DNA from: a virus
IMG/VR virus record: IMGVR_UViG_3300008117_000168
Span: 1-33,742 of that record
Direction: 5' to 3' (one strand)
Length of the DNA stretch: 33,742 nt
The notes beneath the pieces were generated by a model that was not told where the DNA came from, did no database searches, and saw only the letters and a list, made by a program, of their open reading frames with translations. The number at the start of each line of letters is the position of its first letter. Positions within the stretch are counted from its first letter, which is position 1. This document shows, one piece after another, positions 26,892 through 33,452 of the stretch. Made by a program: the position numbers and the translations under genes.

Positions 26892-27352
26892 TATGCGTCC
26901 CTCTCAGCGTTTGATTGATTAACATAAATTGATTCACCGTAAAAGTTTTCTTCACCTTGTACATCTGCATCAGTTGATGATTGTGTGCCACCAACAGATG
27001 ATGGTGTCAAGTCAAACGATTGTGAACTCGATGTGCCAGATCCTGGTCTAGAAGATGCACCTCTTTTTATACCAGGCAGAACACCCATCATGACAGGAAA
27101 CTGTGCTGCATCACCATCCATGAAAAACCCCACAACCCAATCACCAATTCTAGGTGTACTAAAGGTATCAGCGTTATTTATTGGATGCATAGCAGCTGCC
27201 CAAGGCAAATCTTTGGTTGGTAATTTTTGTTGATTGTTATCATGCCAACCAAATATTCTAACTTGACAGCGAGCGAGGCCCAATGGATCAACTCTAGTCT
27301 CCACAACACCAACCCACCAACGAAAACCATCTTTACCTAAAAAATTTTCCAT
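26891..27352 (-). CDS. 5: gp5-type OB-fold hub protein (no lysozyme domain)
   Basis: This 153-residue protein corresponds to the N-terminal OB domain of T4 gp5. It has GFRWWVGVVETRVDPLGLAR, CQVRIFGWHD, DLPWAAAMHP, and RIGDWVVGFFMDGDAAQFPV then MMGVLPG (residues about 10-97). In T4 this domain binds gp27 and is fused to lysozyme and needle domains. Here the chain ends after a Ser-rich linker and the peptide DADVQGEENFYGES, a motif also found twice at the end of the adjacent gp27-like protein. The start overlaps the gp27-like stop (TAATG). The peptidoglycan-degrading activity, if any, must be elsewhere. The gene symbol applies only to this domain. Confidence 0.85.
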   Translation of the reverse strand: MENFLGKDGFRWWVGVVETRVDPLGLARCQVRIFGWHDNNQQKLPTKDLPWAAAMHPINNADTFSTPRIGDWVVGFFMDGDAAQFPVMMGVLPGIKRGASSRPGSGTSSSQSFDLTPSSVGGTQSSTDADVQGEENFYGESIYVNQSNAERDA

Positions 27353-28887
27353 TAAATCGATTCACCATAAGTATTGTTTCCGTAAAAATCTTCATTGCCT
27401 TGTATATCTGCATCTGCGTTAACATTATTGTTAACAACATTGACATTTATGGCTTCACCATAAAAGTTTTCTCCACCTTGAATATCTGCATCACCAAAGC
27501 CAGTTCGTAAATTTGAAATGTCATTGTAAAAATCTGTTATGCCAGATAAAGACCTATTTTGTGCAGTATCTTGATCGATATCTGCATGGTCTTGTATAGA
27601 ACTGTCTTTAGCAACCTCTAAAACTGTTTGATATACTGATGGTGCAACAATAACGTGCCGCACGGCATTTACCAAATATCTTCCAGAGAAAAATTTATCA
27701 AGTTCTTTATTAGTTCCTGTTGATAAAGAATATAAATTAAATTCAATTACTTGACCTGGAGTAATATTTGGATCTCCTGGTATTGTCATTTTTAAAACAT
27801 TATAATTTGCCATAGCCAACTCTGCGGTTCTATGTGGCACAAATTTTTCTATTCTTATATCTTCACCAAGAGTTTCTTTTGATCCATTTATAAATGGTAC
27901 ATTATTTTGATCTTTATTTGTAACTACTAATTTAAGTTTACCTTCAGGTGATTGTGTCTGAGTTGCGCCTTTTTTATTTCTTTTAAAATTTACTGCATCA
28001 CCAGGATTTAAACGTTTTTTATAATTTTGATTGTAATTGTAATCAGTTACATTAAAGTTTCTTGTTAAAGGATCTATTGAAATTAATCGATTTGAAAAAG
28101 TTCCAGAATCAATATCTTCTAACATATCATGTGTTTTAATAACTTCAAAATTTAATACACTTACCATGTCAGATTGAAAATTTTGATATTGATCTGGTAA
28201 ATTTAAAGCTTGATATTTGTATTTTGCGTATGATTTTTGTCCCATCATACGTGATAACGAATCGAATTGAAAGCCATTTTTATTCTCAAAAAATATCATA
28301 TCAGCAGTTTCGCCACCGTTGTATAGTGGTCGAGCATAGTTTGATAACCAACTGATTGCTTCGATAGGTTTTGCTCTTGGTATTACAAAATCATACAAAC
28401 CACTTGTAGGTAATATGTTTAGTTTTGATGTTGGTATTCTTAACTCTAAATTTAGAATTGTTGCAACCATTTCAGATATTGGTTTGTCTTTAAATACTCT
28501 CACAACCTTTGACTGTTCAGACAATAACAATTCTTCTGAACAAAAATATAAAGTATAGAATTCCACCATCATATTGCCTGAAGGTGTTCTTGGTCCAATC
28601 TTGTATACTCTAAATTTTTTCTTTACTCCAGAGTTACCACCAGAACCTAAACTCTTATCAAATTGCACCTCTATAATTTCATTACCACTTAGTTGTAACT
28701 TTTGTATAAGACCTAAAGCATCTGAAATTGTAACAAAACCAGAAGTTACAAAACCATATAAATCTTCATAATATGAAAACTCATACATTAACTGTTTAAT
28801 GTCTATTTGTACATTATTTCCAGTAATTAAATTTAATTTTTCAAGAGAAAAATCTTGTGCAAAAGCTAATCCTGAACCAATAGCCAT
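27352..28887 (-). CDS. 27: Baseplate central hub protein gp27-like
   Basis: This 511-residue protein is longer than T4 gp27 (391). The N-terminus (LNLITGNNVQIDIKQLMYEF, YYEDLYGFVTSGFVTISDA) and the segments KKKFRVYKIGPRTPSG and SWLSNYARPLYNGGETADMI fit the gp27/VgrG barrel architecture. The part PGDPNITPGQVIEFNLYS and FFSGRYLVNAVRHV fits the second barrel domain. gp27 forms the trimeric hub that carries gp5 and connects to gp48/gp54. The C-terminus adds two copies of DADIQG-x-E-N/D-FYG (residues 466-478 and 492-503), not found in T4 gp27. It is followed directly by the OB protein that should bind it, supporting the call. Confidence 0.85.
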   Translation of the reverse strand: MAIGSGLAFAQDFSLEKLNLITGNNVQIDIKQLMYEFSYYEDLYGFVTSGFVTISDALGLIQKLQLSGNEIIEVQFDKSLGSGGNSGVKKKFRVYKIGPRTPSGNMMVEFYTLYFCSEELLLSEQSKVVRVFKDKPISEMVATILNLELRIPTSKLNILPTSGLYDFVIPRAKPIEAISWLSNYARPLYNGGETADMIFFENKNGFQFDSLSRMMGQKSYAKYKYQALNLPDQYQNFQSDMVSVLNFEVIKTHDMLEDIDSGTFSNRLISIDPLTRNFNVTDYNYNQNYKKRLNPGDAVNFKRNKKGATQTQSPEGKLKLVVTNKDQNNVPFINGSKETLGEDIRIEKFVPHRTAELAMANYNVLKMTIPGDPNITPGQVIEFNLYSLSTGTNKELDKFFSGRYLVNAVRHVIVAPSVYQTVLEVAKDSSIQDHADIDQDTAQNRSLSGITDFYNDISNLRTGFGDADIQGGENFYGEAINVNVVNNNVNADADIQGNEDFYGNNTYGESI

Positions 28888-28888
28888 A

Positions 28889-29491
28889 TTATGCCATCAA
28901 TTCCAAAAGTTCTTTTTCCAACTGGTCTGCATATGCAGCATTGATTAATTTTATTTTTCTCTTTTTTTCATTTAAATTATACTCATAATCATATACAGAA
29001 ACGGATCTTTTTGTTATTACAATTTCTACTTGGCCTGTTGCTGTTGTAACAATCGATTTTGATTCTACGGTAGAATCCCATGTTTCTTGATCAACCCGCA
29101 CAGAAAAAGTAACTTTTCTATTTGTTGTTAATTCTGTTTGAGTTATTACTTTTTCATAATGATTTAAAAGATTTTGTGTATTAACATTGGGATATTTTGA
29201 TTCCATGTAATTTTTAAAAACAATAGACTCTAAAGGCCAACCCCATTGTGCATCTAATATATTGTTTGGCAATAAAACCATCCAAAACCTAAAAGGATCA
29301 TCATAATATTTGGCTGCAATAATTTCTGGTGTATCCGATTCTTGTATATCATATTCATAGTAGATTGATGAATTTTGTAATATTGCAGGTCTAACACTTG
29401 CTCTTGCTAATAAATTGGTATAAAGTATGGAATTACCATTCTTTGTATAAACAACTGTTGGAAGAGTATCAAAATATCTTAATGAACCCAT
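28889..29491 (-). CDS. 53: Baseplate wedge protein gp53
   Basis: This 200-residue protein matches gp53 of T4-like phages (T4: 196). It begins MGSLRYFDTLPTVVY. Residues 45-88 contain YYEYDIQESDTPEIIAAKYY, DDPFRFWMVLLPNN and AQWGWPL, the LysM-like core of gp53. The C-terminal half is charged, with KRKIKLINAAYADQLEKELL. gp53 clamps neighbouring wedges and binds gp25 and the hub. The gene lies between gp48 and gp27-like with one base separating the gp48 stop from its ATG. Confidence 0.92.
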   Translation of the reverse strand: MGSLRYFDTLPTVVYTKNGNSILYTNLLARASVRPAILQNSSIYYEYDIQESDTPEIIAAKYYDDPFRFWMVLLPNNILDAQWGWPLESIVFKNYMESKYPNVNTQNLLNHYEKVITQTELTTNRKVTFSVRVDQETWDSTVESKSIVTTATGQVEIVITKRSVSVYDYEYNLNEKKRKIKLINAAYADQLEKELLELMA

Positions 29492-29492
29492 T

Positions 29493-30473
29493 TTAATATC
29501 CTTGATTAATCATGTTTTTATCTATGAGTTCTATTTCTTTAAAATTCATAGTCAATGTTGTTTGAACCGGAGCTCCATCACTATGAGCAGACCATCCATT
29601 AGGTGCATAATTAACATCAATAGATGTTATAACACTTTCTGCAACTTTTGTAATGTGTTTATTTCTTACACCATTAAATAAAAAATCTACTTCAAAAGTA
29701 TTAGGTATGTCATATAACATTCCAGCCACTCCACTACGAATCGTTGGTGCAGCTGCACTTCTAAATTCTTTTACTATATTTCTGACTTCTATAGCTTCTT
29801 CTCTTGAAGTTGGTGTAAATGTAAATGCTAATTGATAGTCTCTAAATGTTATGCCATCAAATAAAACTTGTTCTCTTGGATTTATAGCCAAACCACCAGT
29901 ATTCAATAATAATTTTGTTACTGGTGAGTTTGCAATAGATCCTACAGTTTGAGATAGTTTTCCTAAACCAGGTATGGCACTAGATGCTGCCAGAGCTACA
30001 TCTTTTAAACTGGTTGCTCCATAACTTGGAGTATAAGGAAATGCAACAGTATCTGGCATATATAACGCTATAGTTTTAATTGGTGTTTTTTTTCTTTGTA
30101 CAAAACTTGCATCTTTTAAAGCCGCTCGGCCACTTTCTGCAATTCCAGTAGCAACTTGGCCAGCTGCACTCCAAAGTTTTCCAATTCGATCCGTCGCAGA
30201 TTGATCTTCGCCACCTACAGCGCTCGAAGCAGTTTCAAAGGCACCTGATACAGATTTGGCAGTATTTGTAGCGAGGTGAGAAGGTTCGATTTTATTAATC
30301 GTAAAATGAATATAATGACCTTTTGTTGCAGAACTTAAATCTTTTGGATATTTGTAACCAGCAAGATCATATCGAGAAGTTCCGAATAAAACACCTAAAG
30401 GTCCACCAGGTACATTAGTTATTCCAGGTATGGCAACTCCACCAAGAGAATCGGGGATAGAAATGATGGCCAT
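29493..30473 (-). CDS. 48: Baseplate tail-tube cap protein gp48
   Basis: This 326-residue protein (T4 gp48: 364) contains KTIALYMPDTVAFPYTPSYG, FDGITFRDYQLAFTFTPTSR and NTFEVDFLFNGVRN. It ends with VNYAPNGWSAHSDGAPVQTT then LTMNFKEIELIDKN. This C-terminal pattern is the tube-fold signature of gp48 and its relatives. gp48 rings sit on top of the gp27 hub and together with gp54 start the tail tube. It is the first leftward gene, with a perfect TATAAATA late box 30 bases upstream. The ribosome-binding site is weak (AGAAAG). An internal Ala/Ser-rich helical insert (about residues 75-130) separates the two parts. Confidence 0.9.
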   Translation of the reverse strand: MAIISIPDSLGGVAIPGITNVPGGPLGVLFGTSRYDLAGYKYPKDLSSATKGHYIHFTINKIEPSHLATNTAKSVSGAFETASSAVGGEDQSATDRIGKLWSAAGQVATGIAESGRAALKDASFVQRKKTPIKTIALYMPDTVAFPYTPSYGATSLKDVALAASSAIPGLGKLSQTVGSIANSPVTKLLLNTGGLAINPREQVLFDGITFRDYQLAFTFTPTSREEAIEVRNIVKEFRSAAAPTIRSGVAGMLYDIPNTFEVDFLFNGVRNKHITKVAESVITSIDVNYAPNGWSAHSDGAPVQTTLTMNFKEIELIDKNMINQGY

Positions 30474-30502
30474 GAGATTGTCTTTCTAAGGTTGAATATA
30501 CA

Positions 30503-30510
30503 TATTTATA
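30503..30510 (-). promoter_or_regulatory. 48: Late promoter TATAAATA for the leftward baseplate operon
   Basis: This is the only perfect eight-base T4 late consensus noted ahead of a gene start here. Its distance to the gp48 ATG (start at 30473) implies a leader of about 24 bases. The box also overlaps the first base of the divergent gp4 start codon (ATG at 30510-30512). Polymerase bound here might therefore interfere with a ribosome-binding leader for gp4. No equivalent box is visible for the plus-strand unit. Confidence 0.7.
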
Positions 30511-30944
30511 TGGCATACCAAGGATTATTCAAACCAAGAAACCCACAAAAGTATGTGGGTGATACTAAAAACATAGTTTATCGCTCTTCATGGGAATGTA
30601 GGGTGATGGATTGGCTCGACCGCAATGATGATGTGATATCGTGGGCATCTGAAGAACTTTTTATACCTTATATGTCACCAGTTGATGGTCGTAGACATAG
30701 ATACTTTCCAGATTTTTTAATCAAAATTAGATCAAACAATGGTATCAGAACAGAACTATTAGAGATCAAACCTAAAAAACAAACACACCCACCAGAACAA
30801 AGAAAAAGAGTAACAAAGCAATATATTCAAGAAGTTGCAACTTGGGGTGTCAATCAAGCCAAATGGAAAGCAGCAGAAGAATACTGTAAGGACCGTGGCT
30901 GGACCTTCAGAATCATCACAGAAGATCATTTGGGTCTCAACTAA
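30510..30944 (+). CDS. 4: Head completion nuclease-fold protein gp4
   Basis: The 144-residue protein from this ATG aligns from its first residue with T4 gp4 (150). MAYQGLFKPRNPQKYVGD corresponds to T4 MAYSGKWVPKNISKYRGD. YRSSWECRVMDWLDRN, YFPDFL, LLEIKPKKQTHPPE and KWKAAEEYCKDRGWTFRIIT are also shared in pattern. Asp68 and Glu85-x-Lys87 fit the PD-(D/E)xK nuclease-like core of this family. gp4 closes DNA-filled heads before tail joining. An upstream in-frame TTG at 30492 would add MNIHIY but has AAGG immediately next to it, and T4 similarity stops at this ATG. No good ribosome-binding site is seen close to the ATG. Confidence 0.93.
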   Translation: MAYQGLFKPRNPQKYVGDTKNIVYRSSWECRVMDWLDRNDDVISWASEELFIPYMSPVDGRRHRYFPDFLIKIRSNNGIRTELLEIKPKKQTHPPEQRKRVTKQYIQEVATWGVNQAKWKAAEEYCKDRGWTFRIITEDHLGLN

Positions 30945-30952
30945 ATAGTGAG

Positions 30953-31549
30953 ATGGCATCAGCACTTAAAACACTATCATCTGGATTAAAAGAGGCACAG
31001 GTTCAACCTATGTCTAGTGATTCTATGAGATGGTTAATGACTAAGATTGCTGAACTTAGAAACCCACTTAAAGTCGCAAGTGATATAAACAAAGATACTG
31101 GTCGTAAAGTCACAAGATTTGGTCCAGGAAAATTGTATTGTTTCTATTACGATCCAAAAGGTAAGAGTGAAATGCCATATTATGACAGATTTCCTTTGGT
31201 ATTGGTATTACAAAAAGATGTGGATGGTTTCCTAGGTTTAAATCTACATTATCTACCAATAAATTACAGAATTGCCTTTTTAGGTAAGCTTTTAAAATTT
31301 GCGATCCTAGACGATGAGAACAATGTTGAACGTCTGAGAGTGTCTTATGACATTCTGAGTGCCTCCAGACGCCTAAAAGAGTTTAAACCGTGTTTAAAAA
31401 AGTATTTGACTGGTCATATCCAGTCAAGATTACTTGCCATCCAACCTGATGAATGGGAAGTGGCAGCTATGTTGCCTATGCAGCAGTTTAGGAAAGCTAC
31501 CGTTCAAGAAGTTTGGCAAGATTCCACAAGAAAAATAAGGAAAGATTAA
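30953..31549 (+). CDS. Probable gp2-like DNA-end protector/head protein
   Basis: This 198-residue protein is basic. It contains RWLMTKIAELRNPLKVASD, GPGKLYCFYYDPKGK, MPYYDRFPLVLVLQKD, GFLGLNLHYLPINYR and, near the end, SRLLAIQPDEWEVAAMLPMQ. I associate this combination (YDPK, Y-x-DRFPL, GLNLHYLP, then EW-x-x-A) with proteins annotated as gp2, the DNA-end protector, in T4-like marine phages. T4 gene 2 is next to gene 4, as here. The match is from memory and length differs from T4 gp2 (274), so the name is left open. ATG follows GTGAG eight bases after the gp4 stop. If correct, it enters the head at the end of packaging and shields DNA ends from RecBCD. Confidence 0.5.
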   Translation: MASALKTLSSGLKEAQVQPMSSDSMRWLMTKIAELRNPLKVASDINKDTGRKVTRFGPGKLYCFYYDPKGKSEMPYYDRFPLVLVLQKDVDGFLGLNLHYLPINYRIAFLGKLLKFAILDDENNVERLRVSYDILSASRRLKEFKPCLKKYLTGHIQSRLLAIQPDEWEVAAMLPMQQFRKATVQEVWQDSTRKIRKD

Positions 31550-32503
31550 ATGGCCTGGATAGATGATCTATTTTCAGTACCAGAAAGAATAACGAATCAA
31601 ATCAATCAAGCTGTAACAGGTGCGATAGGTATTCCAAATTCCACAAAAGGAAGAATTTCTGATTTCAAATCTAGTTTTGTTAAAGACCTTGCAAGACCAA
31701 GCCGATTTGATATTCTTCTTCCAATACCTTTTGCCATGACACCATATATTTCTTCTTCTAGAAGTTTACAATATCGATGCGAAGCAACACAATTGCCAGG
31801 AAGAACTTTTGCAACTACAGAACAAAAGACTTATGGTCCAATAGAAAAACATCCATATCTAACAACATTTAATGATATAGATTTAACTATCATTGTTGAC
31901 GATGATATGAATCAAAAGATATTTTTTGATGCGTGGTTAAATTATATTAACCCACAATACAATAACAATTTTAGATATCGTGATGATTATTCTTCTACAT
32001 TAACAGTTAATCAGTATGATGTAACAAATCAATTATCATATTCGATCAATTTGTACAATGCATATCCAATTGCAATCAATCAAATGGATTTAAATTGGAA
32101 TGACGATGGTTATCATAGACTATTGGTAACATTCTCATACACATATTGGAAAAATAATTCATTACAAGCAATTGGTATGGAACTGATAGATCAAGGCCTT
32201 GCAGACTTTTCCAGCATTTCAGACGGCCTTGGTCCAATAGCCGCTATTGGTGGTGCAGACAGAGGTTCTATGCCTATAGTAGATTCTCCAACAACTGAAG
32301 GTTGGATTGATCCAACGTTATATGAAGGTGGTTTGGATAATTCTGACTTAATGGGTGATATAGACAATTGGGATCTAATGAATCCAATTGGCGGCGATAC
32401 ACCAAATGAAGTTTCGTTTGAAAACCAAAACACAGAAGAAAATAACTTTGGTTTGGATAATTCGGAATTGATAGGTGATATAGATAATTTTGATCTACAG
32501 TAA
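31550..32503 (+). CDS. 54: Baseplate tail-tube initiator gp54-like
   Basis: This 317-residue protein matches T4 gp54 in length (320). It carries a tail-tube fold: PSRFDILLPIPFAM, LQYRCEATQLPGRTFATTEQ, DIDLTIIVDDDMNQKIFFDA and WLNYINP. YSINLYNAYPIAINQMDLNW then TFSYTYWK follow. This order also occurs in gp19 tube proteins, but the longer size and the hub-gene context favour gp54. gp54 sits on gp48 and starts tube polymerisation. The C-terminus is acidic and holds two copies of GLDNS-D/E-L-x-GDIDN-x-DL (261-277 and 301-317), absent in T4 as far as I know. ATG directly follows the upstream stop, with GGAAAG as ribosome-binding site. Confidence 0.75.
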   Translation: MAWIDDLFSVPERITNQINQAVTGAIGIPNSTKGRISDFKSSFVKDLARPSRFDILLPIPFAMTPYISSSRSLQYRCEATQLPGRTFATTEQKTYGPIEKHPYLTTFNDIDLTIIVDDDMNQKIFFDAWLNYINPQYNNNFRYRDDYSSTLTVNQYDVTNQLSYSINLYNAYPIAINQMDLNWNDDGYHRLLVTFSYTYWKNNSLQAIGMELIDQGLADFSSISDGLGPIAAIGGADRGSMPIVDSPTTEGWIDPTLYEGGLDNSDLMGDIDNWDLMNPIGGDTPNEVSFENQNTEENNFGLDNSELIGDIDNFDLQ

Positions 32504-32541
32504 CCAGATGGTGATTAATTTTTTAATGGAGTGAAAATAAA

Positions 32542-33267
32542 ATGGCTTTACCTAAAATTGATGTACCAACTTATGAAGTTGAATTGCCGGTTTCTAAAAA
32601 GAAAATTAAATTTAGACCGTTTCTAGTCAAAGAACAAAAAAATTTACTGATGGCTATGGAATCATCGGATTCTATCACAGTACAGCAAGCAATTTCTGAT
32701 ATACTCAATAATTGTACACTAACAGACAATATCAATATTGACAAACTTCCAATTGTTGATATTGAATATTATTTTTTACAACTGAGATCAAAATCTGTTG
32801 GTGAGGTTGTTGAATCAAAATATCGATGCAACAATGTTGTTGACGATAAAGAATGTGGTAATATAATGGAACACAATCTTGATTTGACACAAATCAAAGT
32901 GCAACAAGATGAATCTGTTTCTCCAGAAATTCAATTAACAGATAAATTAATGATAAAGATGAAATACCCACAGTTTGGCATAGTAAAGGACTCTTTAATG
33001 TTGGAAGATATTAATGAAGTTACCTTTAATATGATTTCACAGAGTATAGAATATGTTTATGATGGTGAACAGTTTTACTATGACCACGAAGCACAACCAG
33101 GTGAAATGTTGGAGTTTGTAGAAGGTATGAATCAAGAACAATTTACAAAGGTTGAAAAGTTCTTTAATAATCTTCCAAAATTAAAAAAAGATATAGATTT
33201 AACTTGTAGTAAATGTGGTTTTAAACATAAAATTGCAGTAGAAGGCTTAGAAAATTTTTTCGGTTAA
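32542..33267 (+). CDS. 26: gp26-type baseplate hub/assembly protein
   Basis: This 241-residue protein fits the T4 base plate protein gp26 family (Pfam T4_baseplate). It has YEVELPVSKKKIKFRPFLVK then EQKNLLMAME, a central VDIEYYFLQLRSKSVGEVVE, and FVEGMNQEQFTKVEKFFNNL. Two cysteine pairs, C-x8-C near residues 94-103 and C-x2-C near 227-230, look like a zinc-binding knuckle. GGAG lies ahead of the ATG. The end (GLENFFG) reads through an A-AAT-TTT-TTC slippery sequence, so a longer -1 product is probable. A gp26-with-extension arrangement resembles the G/GT tail assembly chaperones of long-tailed phages. The role in assembly is inferred. Confidence 0.85.
   Translation: MALPKIDVPTYEVELPVSKKKIKFRPFLVKEQKNLLMAMESSDSITVQQAISDILNNCTLTDNINIDKLPIVDIEYYFLQLRSKSVGEVVESKYRCNNVVDDKECGNIMEHNLDLTQIKVQQDESVSPEIQLTDKLMIKMKYPQFGIVKDSLMLEDINEVTFNMISQSIEYVYDGEQFYYDHEAQPGEMLEFVEGMNQEQFTKVEKFFNNLPKLKKDIDLTCSKCGFKHKIAVEGLENFFG
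33240..33261 (+). promoter_or_regulatory. 26: Programmed -1 frameshift signal: SD-like element plus slippery heptamers
   Basis: The zero-frame codons are GAA AAT TTT TTC GGT TAA. Two overlapping X-XXY-YYZ heptamers are in the correct register: A-AAT-TTT (33252-33258) and T-TTT-TTC (33255-33261). AGAAGG (33240-33245) lies six to nine bases upstream and could act as a stimulatory Shine-Dalgarno, as in dnaX. The -1 frame is open only from 33231, and the zero frame stops at 33267, so the site lies within a 37-base overlap. No strong hairpin follows closely; AACGAA-CTT-TTCGTT (33302-33316) is about 40 bases away. Confidence 0.75.
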
Positions 33268-33449
33268 CTTTTCGTCATGACAATCTGAGAAATTATTACA
33301 AAACGAACTTTTCGTTAATGCAGCACCACAAATATAGTTTGACCGAACTTGAAAATATGTTACCATGGGAAAGAGATATTTACATAGCTCTGTTGATTTC
33401 GTTTATTGAAGAAGAAAATCAAAAAATACGAGAGAGACAGAGAAAATAG
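33261..33449 (+). CDS. -1 frame extension of gp26 (T-type assembly partner)
   Basis: In the -1 frame, 62 codons run from the slippery site to TAG. They encode RLTFRHDNLRNYYKTNFSLM, then QHHKYSLTELENMLPWERDI and YIALLISFIEEENQKIRERQ. This is a typical charged, helical, gene-like sequence. The first in-frame ATG (33318) has no ribosome-binding site and would lose the conserved-looking HDNLRNYYK part. The reading frame does not start independently upstream. It is therefore best read as the C-terminal part of a gp26 fusion, taking the place of gene 51 in T4 order (26-51). I do not claim it is homologous to T4 gp51, which is much longer. An N-P-W-E-R-E/D type box is common in such extensions, from memory. 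Confidence 0.7.
   Translation, partial: RLTFRHDNLRNYYKTNFSLMQHHKYSLTELENMLPWERDIYIALLISFIEEENQKIRERQRK
33266..33315 (+). repeat. Ten-base direct repeat after gp26
   Basis: AACTTTTCGT occurs at 33266-33275 and again at 33306-33315, exactly 40 bases apart. The second copy is part of a six-base-pair hairpin (AACGAA/TTCGTT). The interval is not a multiple of three, so the copies encode different residues in the extension. It may be chance or part of the frameshift region. Confidence 0.4.
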
Positions 33450-33452
33450 TAA

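Noticed and set aside
30492-30509. TTG start for gp4 giving MNIHIY in front
   Set aside because: AAGG is immediately adjacent to the TTG, too close to serve it, and similarity to T4 gp4 begins exactly at the ATG at 30510.
30941-30947. CTAAATA on the plus strand before the gp2-like gene
   Set aside because: It overlaps the gp4 stop and transcription would start at the ATG itself, so it probably is not a promoter for that gene.
33277-33288. ATG right after the gp26 stop as start of a separate gene
   Set aside because: It is in another frame and stops after three codons (ATG ACA ATC TGA), so it cannot express the extension.
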